Notes under the pieces: generated by a model | What the model was told of the DNA's origin: nothing | Database searches by the model: none | Seen by the model: the letters and a program-made list of their open reading frames with translations, nothing else | Origin: Hyphococcus sp. | GTDB taxonomy: Bacteria > Pseudomonadota > Alphaproteobacteria > Caulobacterales > Parvularculaceae | DNA length: 32,429 nucleotides | Reading direction: 5' to 3' | Assembly: GCA_021776415.1 (NCBI GenBank) | Contig: JAJFFY010000077.1 | Coordinates: 1-32,429, forward strand | Made by a program: the position numbers and the translations under genes | Shown: positions 8,686 to 17,300 of the stretch, piece after piece | How the letters are laid out: every line of letters starts with the position of its first letter | How positions within the stretch are numbered: position 1 is the stretch's first letter

Positions 8686-10892
8686 TGCGCCGCCTGCTGA
8701 GTTTGCGTTGCCGTCAGCGCCAGCGCTGCTTTTACGATGTCATCCTCGCCAACCAGCACGGTGTTGGCCGCCGGGCCGAGGGGAATGAAACTATCGCCGC
8801 CGGTGATGCGGGCGATATTGTAATCGAGGCCGCGATCGACAAAGGCGGTGAGGATTTCCTCGGCCGGGCCTCCGGTCTTGCGGCACTCATCGACCACCAG
8901 AACATTACGCCGCTTGCCAATCGCCGTGACCACCGCATCAATCGGCAATGGCGCCAGCCATCGAAGATCGACGATCCGCGCATCGACGCCTTTGGCTTTT
9001 AACGTCTGCGCCGCGCGCCTGGAAAGATAAGTGCCGTTGCCATAGGTGACGATCGCAAGATCGTCGCCATCACCGATGATGTTCGGCTCGCCAAACGCCG
9101 CATCGCCATCGATCTGGTCAAAGACCGCCGCCATTTTCCCGTCGCCGTCCTCATGGAGGTCGCGGGTTCCGTAAAGCGCAATCGGCTCAAGGAACACCAC
9201 CACACGTCCGTCCTCGCGGGCGAGGCGAAACGCCTCACGCATCATTTTGACAGCTTCCGCGCCGCCAGACGGACAGGCGAGGATCAGCCCCGGAATATCG
9301 CGAAACACCGCCACTGAATTATCATTGTGGAAATGACCGCCAAAGCCTTTTTGATAGGCGAGGCCAGCAATGCGGACGACCATGGGATTGGTATACTGAC
9401 CATTGGAAAAGAACGACAGCGAGGCGGCCTCACCGCGAAGCTGATCTTCGGCATTATGGACGTAAGCGAGGAACTGGATTTCCGGCACGGGAAGAAAACC
9501 GTTATGAGCCAGGCCGATTGCGGTTCCGAGGATTGATTGCTCGTCGAGCAGGGTGTCAAACACACGCGCCGGACCGAACTTTTGTTGCAGGCGCGTCGTC
9601 GCGCCATAAACACCGCCCTTGCGGCCGACATCCTCGCCGAACACCGTGACATTGCGGTCGCGTACCATTTGCTCGCCAAGCGCGAGCGAGATCAATCGCG
9701 ACATATGTTGCGGCTCGCGGCGGGCGCGACTGTCGTCGGGCGCGCCGGGGAGGGGTTTTGCGGCGCGGCCCATGCGCTTTGACGGCGGCGGTGTTAGCGC
9801 CGAGAGGACGTCTTGTGCGGTGGTCAGCTTCGGGCGTGTGCAAGCGGATTCCATGGCGCGGCGGACTTGCGCGCCAATCGTCTCATATAGCGTTTCAATG
9901 TCTTCTTTGGACATTAAGCCGGCCTCGATCACGCGCCGGGCGGTGTGGAGCAGGGGGTCCTGGTCGGCCTCGGCTTCAATCTCGGCGCGGGCGCGATAGC
10001 TGGTCTCAAGGTCGGAGCCGGCATGGCCCATCAGCCGCACAGTGCGCAAATGCAGGAATACAGGTTTGCGCCGCGCCCGGGCGCATTGCTCAGCCGCGTG
10101 CGCCGCGCGCATCGCATCGGCGATATCGCGCCCGTCGCCATAGATATAATTCAGGCCGGGCCGGGCGCCGTAATTGGCGGCAACCCAACCCTCCGGCGTC
10201 TTCACCGATATGCCGATGCCGTTATCTTCGCAGACAAACACCAGCGGCAAAGGCAAGCCGCGATAACCGATCAGCGCCGCAGCGTTAATCGCTCCTTGTG
10301 CGGTGGAATGGTTCGCCGACGCATCGCCGAAGCTACATAAAACAACCGCGTCATGGGGCATTTGCGCATCGTGTTTTTTCTGCGTGCGCGCGAGCGAGAT
10401 GGAGAACGCTGCGCCCATCGCCTTTGGCAGGTGCGAGGCGATGGTGCTGGTCTGTGGGGGGATGAATAGAGATTTTGACCCGATGACCTTATGACGCCCG
10501 CCAGAAATCGGATCATCCGAGGATGCAACAAAAGATAGCGCCATGTTCCAAAGGGGCGTCTCGCCGGGAATTTTGCCCGCGCGTTCGAGGTAAAACGCAG
10601 CGCTGCGGTAATGCAAAAACGCCATGTCGTCGACGCGAAAGGCGCGGGCGATGGCGGCGTTACCCTCATGACCGGAACTGCCGATCGAATAAAAGCCGCG
10701 CTTTTCCGCGCCGAGCCGGCGGGCCTCGAGATCAAGCCGGCGGCTTTTCAGCTGGGTCTCGAACAGGGCGGCGAGGGCGTGGGGGGAGAGCCCGGCGTCG
10801 GCCAAGGTCGTCGCGACCAGCGCTTCGGGCAGGCGCCCAGCCTGAAGCCGCTCTAAAAAGCCATCTGCTGATGCCGCAATTGCGCCCGCCAT
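8682..10892 (-). CDS. Fused alpha-beta E1 component of a 2-oxoacid (branched-chain-type) dehydrogenase
   Basis: A thiamine-diphosphate enzyme in which E1-alpha and E1-beta are one chain of 736 residues. Alpha part, about 60-365: TDP/Mg motif from G189-D190 to N203 (GDASANHSTAQGAIN), catalytic-loop LMGHAGSD with H290, and YRARAEIE...DPL. A Pro/Arg-rich linker spans about 366-396. Beta part, 397-736: FGEDVGRKGGVYGAT with probable activating E420, DTLLDEQSILGTAIGLA, GGHFHNDNS with H522 and FLEPIALYG. By family it decarboxylates a 2-oxoacid and passes the acyl group to lipoylated E2. The branched-chain-type RxGHxxSD loop suggests a branched or aliphatic oxoacid. Start: ATG at 10892 with GGGA about 10 nt upstream; an ATG at 10907 is also in frame. 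No E2 or E3 gene is in the window. The downstream acyltransferase overlaps by 4 nt. Confidence 0.88.
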   Translation of the reverse strand: MAGAIAASADGFLERLQAGRLPEALVATTLADAGLSPHALAALFETQLKSRRLDLEARRLGAEKRGFYSIGSSGHEGNAAIARAFRVDDMAFLHYRSAAFYLERAGKIPGETPLWNMALSFVASSDDPISGGRHKVIGSKSLFIPPQTSTIASHLPKAMGAAFSISLARTQKKHDAQMPHDAVVLCSFGDASANHSTAQGAINAAALIGYRGLPLPLVFVCEDNGIGISVKTPEGWVAANYGARPGLNYIYGDGRDIADAMRAAHAAEQCARARRKPVFLHLRTVRLMGHAGSDLETSYRARAEIEAEADQDPLLHTARRVIEAGLMSKEDIETLYETIGAQVRRAMESACTRPKLTTAQDVLSALTPPPSKRMGRAAKPLPGAPDDSRARREPQHMSRLISLALGEQMVRDRNVTVFGEDVGRKGGVYGATTRLQQKFGPARVFDTLLDEQSILGTAIGLAHNGFLPVPEIQFLAYVHNAEDQLRGEAASLSFFSNGQYTNPMVVRIAGLAYQKGFGGHFHNDNSVAVFRDIPGLILACPSGGAEAVKMMREAFRLAREDGRVVVFLEPIALYGTRDLHEDGDGKMAAVFDQIDGDAAFGEPNIIGDGDDLAIVTYGNGTYLSRRAAQTLKAKGVDARIVDLRWLAPLPIDAVVTAIGKRRNVLVVDECRKTGGPAEEILTAFVDRGLDYNIARITGGDSFIPLGPAANTVLVGEDDIVKAALALTATQTQQAAQ

Positions 10893-11000
10893 CTGTTTGA
10901 TTCCCATGTAAAAAACATGCTTCAGCAATCGCGCCTTGTGAAATACGCCGCGATCCGTCTATCTCCATAACATTCGCCGATTGTTTGCAAGTGGAGAGCG

Positions 11001-11639
11001 GTGGTTTTGGAGAAAAATTTGAGGGCGCCAGTTCCCGGGCCACAGCTTGGCGAGACATTACCAGCCAGCCGGGCGAGCGCGGAGACCATAGAGCTTTTGC
11101 GCCTGCGCCGCTCGACCCCGGCGGATTTTCTCACAGATCCCGGACCGGATGCGCAGACGTTGGCCTCCATTCTCACCATTGCCGCGCGGGCGCCCGATCA
11201 TCGCCGGGTGACGCCGTTCCGTTTTGTCGTGTTCGAAGGCGATGCGCGGCGGCGCTTTGGCGATGTCTTGAGAGCGGCTTTCATCGCCCGCGAGCCCGAT
11301 GCGGATGAAAAACGCATCGCCTGTGAGCAGCGTCGTTTTTTGCGCGCGCCGGTTGTGGTTGCGGTGATTTCAAAAGTTGACCGCAACCATCGCACGCCGG
11401 AATGGGAGCAGATCCTGACTGCGGGGGCCGCCTGTCAGAACATGCTGATCGCTGCCTCTGCTTACGGGTTTGCCGCGCAGTGGATTACCGAATGGTATGC
11501 ATATGATGAGCGTGTCCTCGCCGCGTTTGCTTTACAAGAGAATGAACGTATCGCCGGCTATATTTATATGGGCTCTGCAAAAGAGGACCCGAAAGAACGT
11601 GCTCGCCCCGCGATGGAGCAGGTTGTGACGAGGTTTTGA
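11001..11639 (+). CDS. Nitroreductase-family flavoprotein (YdjA-like)
   Basis: A 212-residue cytoplasmic FMN-dependent oxidoreductase of the nitroreductase family. Visible family features are LRLRRSTPADFLTDPGP (FMN phosphate-binding Arg/Ser region near residue 35), AARAPDHRRVTPFRFVVFEG, GAACQNMLIAASAYGFAAQW (the central FMN/dimer helix) and the closing IAGYIYMGSAKEDPKER. The compact size and the RAPDH..TPFRF motif are closest to the YdjA/TdsD-like subgroup. Physiological substrate unknown; members reduce nitro compounds, quinones or enones with NAD(P)H. Start is the GTG at 11001 preceded by GGAGAG. It is divergent from the E1 gene, with about 110 bp between the starts that must hold both promoters. 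Confidence 0.88.
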   Translation: MVLEKNLRAPVPGPQLGETLPASRASAETIELLRLRRSTPADFLTDPGPDAQTLASILTIAARAPDHRRVTPFRFVVFEGDARRRFGDVLRAAFIAREPDADEKRIACEQRRFLRAPVVVAVISKVDRNHRTPEWEQILTAGAACQNMLIAASAYGFAAQWITEWYAYDERVLAAFALQENERIAGYIYMGSAKEDPKERARPAMEQVVTRF

Positions 11640-11743
11640 CGCGATCACGTCAGCGTGACCCCGGTCGAGTGCGGCTAGGAAAGCTGATAGTAAAGAGCGC
11701 CAGGATTTGAAATTAGTTTTGCTGCAACAGGAATGGATTTGAT

Positions 11744-12358
11744 ATGTACAAATGTGGGTTTATTTTTGCCGGCGTAGCCGGTCTTGCATTAGCTGCCGCC
11801 GCGCCAATGGCGAGCGCCTATGCGGCTGATGAGGCGGCGGTATCGGGGACTTACCAGGCCGACCCTGGCCACCGATACATTACCTTCAGCTACCTGCATG
11901 TGGGTTATTCGCGCCCGGCGTTGCGCTGGAATGATTGGCAGGCGACGCTTGAGTGGGATGCGGACGATCCTTCTGCATCAAGCATCTCCGTTGTCATTGA
12001 TGCGACTTCAATCGATTCTGGCGTTGACGAGTTTGACGGCCATCTTAACGGAGATAGGTTTTTTGACACCGCCAATCACCCGGAAATCACCTTTGTCAGC
12101 ACCAAACTCACCAAGACCGGCGACAATACCGGCGTTATGACCGGTGATTTGACCATCAAGGGAATTAGCAAGCCGGTCGACCTCAATGTCACATTGAACC
12201 GCGCGGCAAAGGATGATTTTTTCAAGGCCAATAAGATTGGCTTTTCTGCGGTTGGAACGGTGAAGCGTTCTGACTATGGAATGAATTATGCAATCCCGGC
12301 TGTCGGCGATGAGGTGGAAATCAATATACAGGCGGAATTTAATAAACCACTTGATTGA
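11744..12358 (+). CDS. Periplasmic YceI-family protein
   Basis: A 204-residue secreted protein with a signal peptide (GLALAAAAPMASAYA, cleavage near residue 27) followed by one YceI lipocalin-like domain. Family signatures are GTYQADPGHRYITFSYLHVG at the start, SISVVIDATSIDSGVDEFDGHL, FFDTANHPEITFVSTKL, the DLTIKGISKPVDL motif, and KRSDYGMNYAIPAVGDEVEI near the end. YceI folds bind a long isoprenoid chain such as ubiquinone-8 in known structures; the cellular role is not firmly known. The gene precedes the b561-YceI fusion by only 7 nt, so they are one operon and probably one system in the periplasm and inner membrane. Confidence 0.9.
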   Translation: MYKCGFIFAGVAGLALAAAAPMASAYAADEAAVSGTYQADPGHRYITFSYLHVGYSRPALRWNDWQATLEWDADDPSASSISVVIDATSIDSGVDEFDGHLNGDRFFDTANHPEITFVSTKLTKTGDNTGVMTGDLTIKGISKPVDLNVTLNRAAKDDFFKANKIGFSAVGTVKRSDYGMNYAIPAVGDEVEINIQAEFNKPLD

Positions 12359-12365
12359 GGGCGAT

Positions 12366-13688
12366 ATGGATTTGGGACAAAAACGATATAGCAGCATTGC
12401 AGTCGCGTTACATTGGGCGATAGCAATTTTGATCCTCGCGCAGATTGCGGGCGGGCTTTATATGCACAACCTGCCGAATTCTGCGGCGTCGAAATTTGAT
12501 CTCTATCAGCTCCACAAATCCTTTGGCCTGTCGATCCTTGGGCTGACAATAATTCGGCTCGGATGGCGCCTTGCCCACAAGCCGCCGGCGCTGCCGGGCG
12601 CCATGCCCGGATGGCAAAAGCTGATTGCACGCCTGATCCATTGGGCGTTTTACGCGCTAATGTTTTTGACCCCGCTGGCAGGCCTGGCGATGGTGTCGGC
12701 CTCGCCGCTGAATGTACCGACGCTCTGGTTCGGTCTGGTTGAAATTCCGCATCTGCCGTTTTTCAATGGGGTTGCTGATCGCGGCGCCGTGGAGGATTTG
12801 TTTCAGGAGGTACATGAATATTTAGCGTTTTCTATCCTGTTTCTTCTTGTTCTCCATGTCGGGGCGGCGCTGAAGCACGGCTTTATCAATCGCGACGGCG
12901 TCTTGAGCAGCATGGCGCCGCGCATGAGGGCATGGGTCGGCATGCTTGCCATAGCCGTTGTGCTTGGATTGGCGGCTTTGTTCTACATCCAGTCCGATCC
13001 GTTGCAGGGCGAGATATCACACAGCGATGGGCATAGTCATGACCACAATGAAGATGCAGCGCCTGCCATAGCGCCGGCTAAGGTTGAACCGGGTGCGACT
13101 GAAACTGCGGCGCCGGTTGGCGAACCGCAAGCGACTTTGGAGCCGGACGCGTCGTCCGCAGAGGCGATCCCTGCCGTTGCGCTGTCGTCGGCATGGACGG
13201 TCGATTATGCCGCTAGCACATTGCGCTTCCTTGGCGAGGAAGGCGGCGCCAGCTTTGAGGGGCAATTTTCTAATTTTACCGCCGAGATTATTTTCGACCC
13301 CGATAATCTTGGCGCCGCGTCGATCAGCGTTGAAGTGCGCACCACGTCTGCCGGGTCCGGCAGCGATTTTCGCGACGGCACAATGAAGGATGGCGAATGG
13401 TTCGACGTCAAAGCGCATGAAAGCGCGCATTTCACGTCCAGCACTATCCGCAAGACCGGCGCGAACGCCTATGCGGCAGACGGAACATTGACGATTAAGG
13501 ATTTCACCCATGACGTGACGCTTGCCTTTACGCTGGACATTGACGGCGACCAGGCTAGCGCGGCCGGCGGCGCCGACCTCATCCGCACAGATTACGGCCT
13601 CGGCATGAGTGCGTCATGGCTGGAAAGCGAAAAGGTCGCTTTGGCGGTTCGGGTGGAGTTTGAGATCAAAGCGGCGCGCGCCAATTAA
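12366..13688 (+). CDS. Cytochrome b561-YceI fusion protein
   Basis: A 440-residue fusion. Residues 1-175 are a bacterial cytochrome b561 with four membrane helices. Likely haem ligands are H16 (ALHWAIA), H50 (QLHKSFG), H150 (EVHEYL) and H164 ([10 protein letters not shown]), with the usual 14-residue spacing of the last pair. A fifth helix at about 190-208 leads to a His-rich stretch ([12 protein letters not shown], 219-230) and a Pro/Ala/Glu linker. A YceI domain at about 275-438 ([40 protein letters not shown]) would then sit in the periplasm. In E. coli the same two activities are neighbouring genes (yceJ, yceI), so this is a natural fusion, probably passing electrons between a membrane quinone pool and a bound isoprenoid quinone. 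Start: ATG 12366 with GAGGG overlapping the upstream stop; the in-frame ATG at 12288 lies inside the previous gene. Confidence 0.9.
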   Translation: MDLGQKRYSSIAVALHWAIAILILAQIAGGLYMHNLPNSAASKFDLYQLHKSFGLSILGLTIIRLGWRLAHKPPALPGAMPGWQKLIARLIHWAFYALMFLTPLAGLAMVSASPLNVPTLWFGLVEIPHLPFFNGVADRGAVEDLFQEVHEYLAFSILFLLVLHVGAALKHGFINRDGVLSSMAPRMRAWVGMLAIAVVLGLAALFYIQSDPLQGEISHSDGHSHDHNEDAAPAIAPAKVEPGATETAAPVGEPQATLEPDASSAEAIPAVALSSAWTVDYAASTLRFLGEEGGASFEGQFSNFTAEIIFDPDNLGAASISVEVRTTSAGSGSDFRDGTMKDGEWFDVKAHESAHFTSSTIRKTGANAYAADGTLTIKDFTHDVTLAFTLDIDGDQASAAGGADLIRTDYGLGMSASWLESEKVALAVRVEFEIKAARAN

Positions 13689-15535
13689 GCAGCGCGGCCC
13701 TTGCGACGAGCAGCATTTTTCAGCGCGTCTTCGTCAAACAGCTCAGCCAGCTTATCGACAATTGCGCCACCGAGCTGATCGACATCGACAATCGTCAGTG
13801 CACGGCGATAATAGCGCGTCACATCATGGCCGATGCCGATAGCGAGAAGTTCAACCGGTGAGCGGGTCTCAATGAACGAGATTACATTGCGCAGGTGGCG
13901 CTCCAGATAGGCGCCGCCATTGGCTGACGAGGTGGTGTCATCGACCGGGGCGCCGTCTGATATCACCATCATAATCCGCCGCGCCTCGGGCCGCGCCAGC
14001 AAGCGTTGATGCGCCCACATCAAAGCTTCGCCGTCGATGTTTTCTTTTAGCAAACCCTCTTTCATCATCAGCCCGAGGGAAGTGCGTGCGCGTCGCCATG
14101 GCGCATTGGCGGGTTTGTAAATCACATGGCGCAACTCATTGAGGCGGCCGGGCTTTGCCGGGCGCCCGTCCTGCACCCATTTCTCGCGCGCCTGCCCGCC
14201 TTTCCAGGCTCTGGTGGTAAAGCCGAGAATTTCCACCTTAACGCCGCAGCGCTCCAGCGTGCGTGCAAGAATATCCGCGCAAATCGCAGCGATGGTGATC
14301 GGCCGCCCGCGCATCGAGCCGGAATTGTCAATTAAGAGCGTCACTACAGTGTCGCGAAACTCCTGGTCGCGCTCCATCTTATAAGACAGCGGTTGCATCG
14401 GATCGACGACGACGCGGGTGAGGCGCGCGGCGTCAAGGACGCCTTCTTCAAGGTCAAACACCCAGGAGCGGTTTTGCTGCGCCATCAATTTGCGTTGCAG
14501 CTTGTTGGCGAGCCTGGCGACAACTGTATGCAGATTATCAAGCTGGCGGTCCAGCGACTTGCGGAGCCTTAGCAGCTCATCGGGATCGCAAAGATCTGCG
14601 GCTTCCGCGATTTCATCGAACGCCGTCGTGTAGGCGCGATAGGCCTCGCCGGTGTCGCCCTCAAATTTTGACCGTAGCGACGAGATACGGGCGTTTTCCG
14701 CCGCGCCGTCATCTTCTTCGGCGCCGTCCTCCATGTCCTGCTCGGAAAGGTCACTCTCGCCGTCTTCGCTCTCGCCGTCGCCCGGCTCTTCCGGCATATC
14801 CGCGCCGTCGGTCTCGGCGTCATCATCGGCGCTGTCATCGTTCTCGTTGTCAGCGTCCTCATCGTTTGCGTTGTCGCTGTCTTCACGGTCGCCCTGGTCG
14901 TCATCATCAAGGTCGAGATCGCGGATGAAGTCGCGCGCCAGCTCGGCGAATGCCTGTTGGTTGTCGAGACCGGCGGCCGCGGCCATCGCGTCAAGCGAGG
15001 CGCCGGTTCTGGTTTCGAGATCATCGCGCCAGGTCGCCATGATCGATGCGGCGGCGGGCGGCGGGGTGCGGCCGGTGAGGCGTTCGCGCAACATCAGCGC
15101 TGCGACATCGCCAACGGCGGCGTCGTCCTTCGCGCTTAGCTGTTCATAGCCCTTGTCACGAATTGTCTTGTCGAGCGCGGCGGCAAGATTGTCGCCGACG
15201 CCTTTGAGGGCGCGCGCGCCAATCGCCTCGCAGCGGGCGTTTTCAAGCGCTGCAAAAATCGCCCGCGCCTCGGCGCCACGCGGCGCCAGCGCATCGTGTG
15301 CGGCATCATCATGATGGGCGAGCCGCAGCGCCGCCGCATCGCCTTCACCGCGGGCGATGGCGGCGGCCTCGGCGTCGATCACGCGGGCGGGCAGGGGAAT
15401 GCGTGCATTCTTGCCCTGAACGCTGGCATGCTCGCCGCCAAAAGCGACCTCGACATCATGCTGCGCCGACAGCGCGCGCGTGGTGTGTAGAAGTGCGCGT
15501 TTGAAGGCCTCGCGGAGTTGTTCTTTTGGCGTCAT
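13685..15535 (-). CDS. cobT: CobT-type cobaltochelatase subunit / VWA protein
   Basis: A 616-residue protein of the CobT family. In aerobic cobalamin synthesis CobT and the AAA+ protein CobS form the chaperone half of the CobNST cobaltochelatase. Order: N-terminal helical domain (about 1-200), a strongly acidic Asp/Glu-rich linker (about 203-280), a helical segment with [20 protein letters not shown], and a C-terminal VWA domain with the MIDAS motif D403-N-S405-G-S407 ([13 protein letters not shown]). The family's [15 protein letters not shown] and [12 protein letters not shown] segments follow. No cobS or cobN lies beside it, although cobS is usually the neighbour. It may be split from its partner, or be a CobT-like protein with another AAA+ partner. 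Its stop codon overlaps that of the b561-YceI gene by 3 nt, tail to tail. The start at 15535 has no clear ribosome site. Confidence 0.9.
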   Translation of the reverse strand: MTPKEQLREAFKRALLHTTRALSAQHDVEVAFGGEHASVQGKNARIPLPARVIDAEAAAIARGEGDAAALRLAHHDDAAHDALAPRGAEARAIFAALENARCEAIGARALKGVGDNLAAALDKTIRDKGYEQLSAKDDAAVGDVAALMLRERLTGRTPPPAAASIMATWRDDLETRTGASLDAMAAAAGLDNQQAFAELARDFIRDLDLDDDDQGDREDSDNANDEDADNENDDSADDDAETDGADMPEEPGDGESEDGESDLSEQDMEDGAEEDDGAAENARISSLRSKFEGDTGEAYRAYTTAFDEIAEAADLCDPDELLRLRKSLDRQLDNLHTVVARLANKLQRKLMAQQNRSWVFDLEEGVLDAARLTRVVVDPMQPLSYKMERDQEFRDTVVTLLIDNSGSMRGRPITIAAICADILARTLERCGVKVEILGFTTRAWKGGQAREKWVQDGRPAKPGRLNELRHVIYKPANAPWRRARTSLGLMMKEGLLKENIDGEALMWAHQRLLARPEARRIMMVISDGAPVDDTTSSANGGAYLERHLRNVISFIETRSPVELLAIGIGHDVTRYYRRALTIVDVDQLGGAIVDKLAELFDEDALKNAARRKGRAA

Positions 15536-15834
15536 GGGCTGGGGTTATAAGGCGGAGGGGCGCGGAACCCAAGATGGGAGTACAGCGTCAATGTGGTCGC
15601 ATTTCACTTTTGACGCCATCTGCCGCCGTTCACCGAAAATTCGACGCCGTTCGGTGAATAAATGCTCAACGAGGTTGATGCCGGCATCGAGACCTCCGAT
15701 TTGTAGTCGAGCGCCGAAATACGGGGCTGAACTTCTGCGCCTGGATGTTTGGGCGACTGCCTGCCGGTGTTGCTGGTTTGTTCGCCGGAGCAATTTTGCT
15801 AATCCGCATATCAAAATCCAAAAGGAAGAGATCA
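15536..15834. other. Intergenic gap upstream of the serine hydrolase gene
   Basis: About 300 bp between the divergent cobT and serine hydrolase starts. It contains a perfect 9-bp inverted repeat TTCACCGAA / TTCGGTGAA at 15629-15637 and 15650-15658 with a 12-nt spacer. That could be an operator or a hairpin, but repeats of this size also arise by chance. Several small frames cross it on both strands, none of them protein-like. If the hydrolase instead starts at the ATG at 15745, the gap is about 210 bp. Confidence 0.5.
15821..15830 (+). promoter_or_regulatory. Ribosome binding site that favours the TTG start at 15835
   Basis: AAAGGAAGAG ends 4 nt before an in-frame TTG. No comparable site precedes the upstream in-frame ATG at 15745. 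Starting at the TTG places a single clean hydrophobic anchor right at the N-terminus, as expected for a signal-anchored hydrolase. Confidence 0.55.
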
Positions 15835-17127
15835 TTGCGAACATTATTTTTACATATCTTTTTGACGCTTGTCTGTGGCGCAATATGGGCTGTGCTCGTC
15901 TGGCAGGGAACTTGGAACGGATGGATGCGACATACGATTGCGCCGGCAGGTGACTCTGCGGGCTTCGTTGCTGCTGCTTCGGGTGCAATTGATTCGGAAC
16001 ATAACGGCAATGTCGCCTTCATGCTGATTGAGAACGGCCGCGTGGTTGGTGAGCATTTCGTTTCGATTGGCGACCCGGTTGATCAGGAATCGCTTTTCCA
16101 AGTCGGCTCTCTCAGTAAGTGGATTTCTGCTTGGGGTGTTATGGCTTTGGTAGAGGACGGCAAGCTAGATCTTGACGCGCCCGTGTCGCGCTACCTCACG
16201 CGATGGTCATTGCCGGAAAGTGAATTCGACAACGAAAGTGTAACTGTGCGCCGATTGCTAAGTCACACTGCGGGGCTGACTGACGGTCTCGGCTATGCGG
16301 GTTTTGATCCTGGCGGCGACGTGCAAGCTCTTGAGAACTCTTTGACTCGTGCTGCGGATGCCTCTCCTGGGGCCGATGGACGCGTTCGCGTTGGCTTGGA
16401 GCCGGGCGCTGGATTTGAATATTCTGGCGGAGGCTACACAATGCTTCAGCTGCTGATCGAGGAAGTATCCGGTGAAACATTTGCCGCTTATATGAAGCGC
16501 CGTGTTTTCGAACCGCTAGCGATGCAGCGAACGACTTATGTTTACCCTGAAGACGGCGCGCCAAATATTGCGGCAAGTTACGGCGTAGATGGATCGCAGG
16601 CCACACGCTTCAGGTTTACCAGCCTTGCGGCGACGGGACTTTACACCTCGACCGCTGAAATGGTGAAATTTATTCAAGCCCACTTGCAAAATGGCGAAAG
16701 CCTGCCTGCAGGCGGCGGCGTGTTATCCGCCGAAACATTAAAAGAGATGCGCGAGCCGACAGCATCGCAAATGGGGCTCCCGATTTGGGGATTGGGCGTA
16801 ATCCTTTACGCTCCGAACACGGAAGGCGGCTTTGTCATTGGCCATGACGGCAATGATGAGCCCGCTATCAACTCTGCAGTGCGTTTCGACCCCGCGACCG
16901 GCGATGGCATCGTTGTCTTGGAGACTGGCAACGAACTGTTGGCCACTAAGCTCGCGGGCGACTGGGTCTACTGGAAAACTGGCCGTATTGATATCTTGTC
17001 ATTCACGATGGTGGCCGAAACGATGTTTGTGACGATTGTTGTGGGATTGGCGGCTGTTTTTCTGCTTAGTTTAATAGTGGGAGTTTGGGTGGCGTTGCAG
17101 AGGCGCCGTCGGAGCGATGCGTTATAG
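15835..17127 (+). CDS. Membrane-anchored serine hydrolase (class C beta-lactamase / esterase family)
   Basis: A serine beta-lactamase-related protein (family S12 / class C fold) of 430 residues from the TTG at 15835, or 460 from the ATG at 15745. An N-terminal hydrophobic anchor (LFLHIFLTLVCGAIWAVLV) comes first. The catalytic domain carries S92-x-x-K95 (VGSLSKW), Y196-S-G in place of the usual YxN (EYSGGGY), and H337-D-G as the third motif (GHDGNDEP). A C-terminal membrane helix (TIVVGLAAVFLLSLIVGVWVAL) ends in RRRR. The active site is therefore predicted in the periplasm between two anchors. Members include D-aminopeptidases, esterases and penicillin-binding-like proteins; real beta-lactamase activity is not implied. 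Codon use looks less GC-biased than in the neighbouring genes, which may hint at a different history. The terminator at 17251-17278 follows. Confidence 0.85.
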   Translation: MRTLFLHIFLTLVCGAIWAVLVWQGTWNGWMRHTIAPAGDSAGFVAAASGAIDSEHNGNVAFMLIENGRVVGEHFVSIGDPVDQESLFQVGSLSKWISAWGVMALVEDGKLDLDAPVSRYLTRWSLPESEFDNESVTVRRLLSHTAGLTDGLGYAGFDPGGDVQALENSLTRAADASPGADGRVRVGLEPGAGFEYSGGGYTMLQLLIEEVSGETFAAYMKRRVFEPLAMQRTTYVYPEDGAPNIAASYGVDGSQATRFRFTSLAATGLYTSTAEMVKFIQAHLQNGESLPAGGGVLSAETLKEMREPTASQMGLPIWGLGVILYAPNTEGGFVIGHDGNDEPAINSAVRFDPATGDGIVVLETGNELLATKLAGDWVYWKTGRIDILSFTMVAETMFVTIVVGLAAVFLLSLIVGVWVALQRRRRSDAL

Positions 17128-17250
17128 GTGCTGTGGTTATCGACATGTCGAGATGATAGTTTGGTGATCGACAGTAAACGCGTTGGCTTGGGAATGCCAA
17201 ATAAGAGGCCAAATTTTACAGTGAGAGCATTGCTAGAGACGAAACAAACA

Positions 17251-17278
17251 AAAAAGCCCCGGCGAACCGGGGCTTTTT
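17251..17278. terminator. Bidirectional rho-independent terminator
   Basis: A perfect 12-bp inverted repeat, AAAAAGCCCCGG-CGAA-CCGGGGCTTTTT, sits between two convergent genes (serine hydrolase ending at 17127, M13 peptidase ending at 17301). The GC stem, four-base loop and A/T runs on both sides give a hairpin plus U-tract on either strand. This is the clearest intrinsic terminator in the window. Confidence 0.93.
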
Positions 17279-17300
17279 CATTGATGATGATTCAAGCAAA

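Noticed and set aside
11645-11658. Small hairpin TCACG-TCAG-CGTGA after the nitroreductase gene
   Set aside because: Only a 5-bp stem and no T-run follows, so a terminator call is not supported.
12288-12365. Longer start for the cytochrome b561-YceI fusion
   Set aside because: This part lies inside the upstream YceI coding region; the ATG at 12366 has a good ribosome site and gives the family N-terminus.
14652-15149. Ser-rich frame on the plus strand inside cobT
   Set aside because: It is the mirror of the Asp/Glu-rich linker of CobT (GAC/GAT read backwards gives Ser codons), not a real protein.
15545-15988. 147-codon minus-strand frame in the gap before the serine hydrolase, considered as a gene relic
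   Set aside because: It overlaps the hydrolase N-terminus, has no convincing start site or domain, and I could not match it to a known family by eye.
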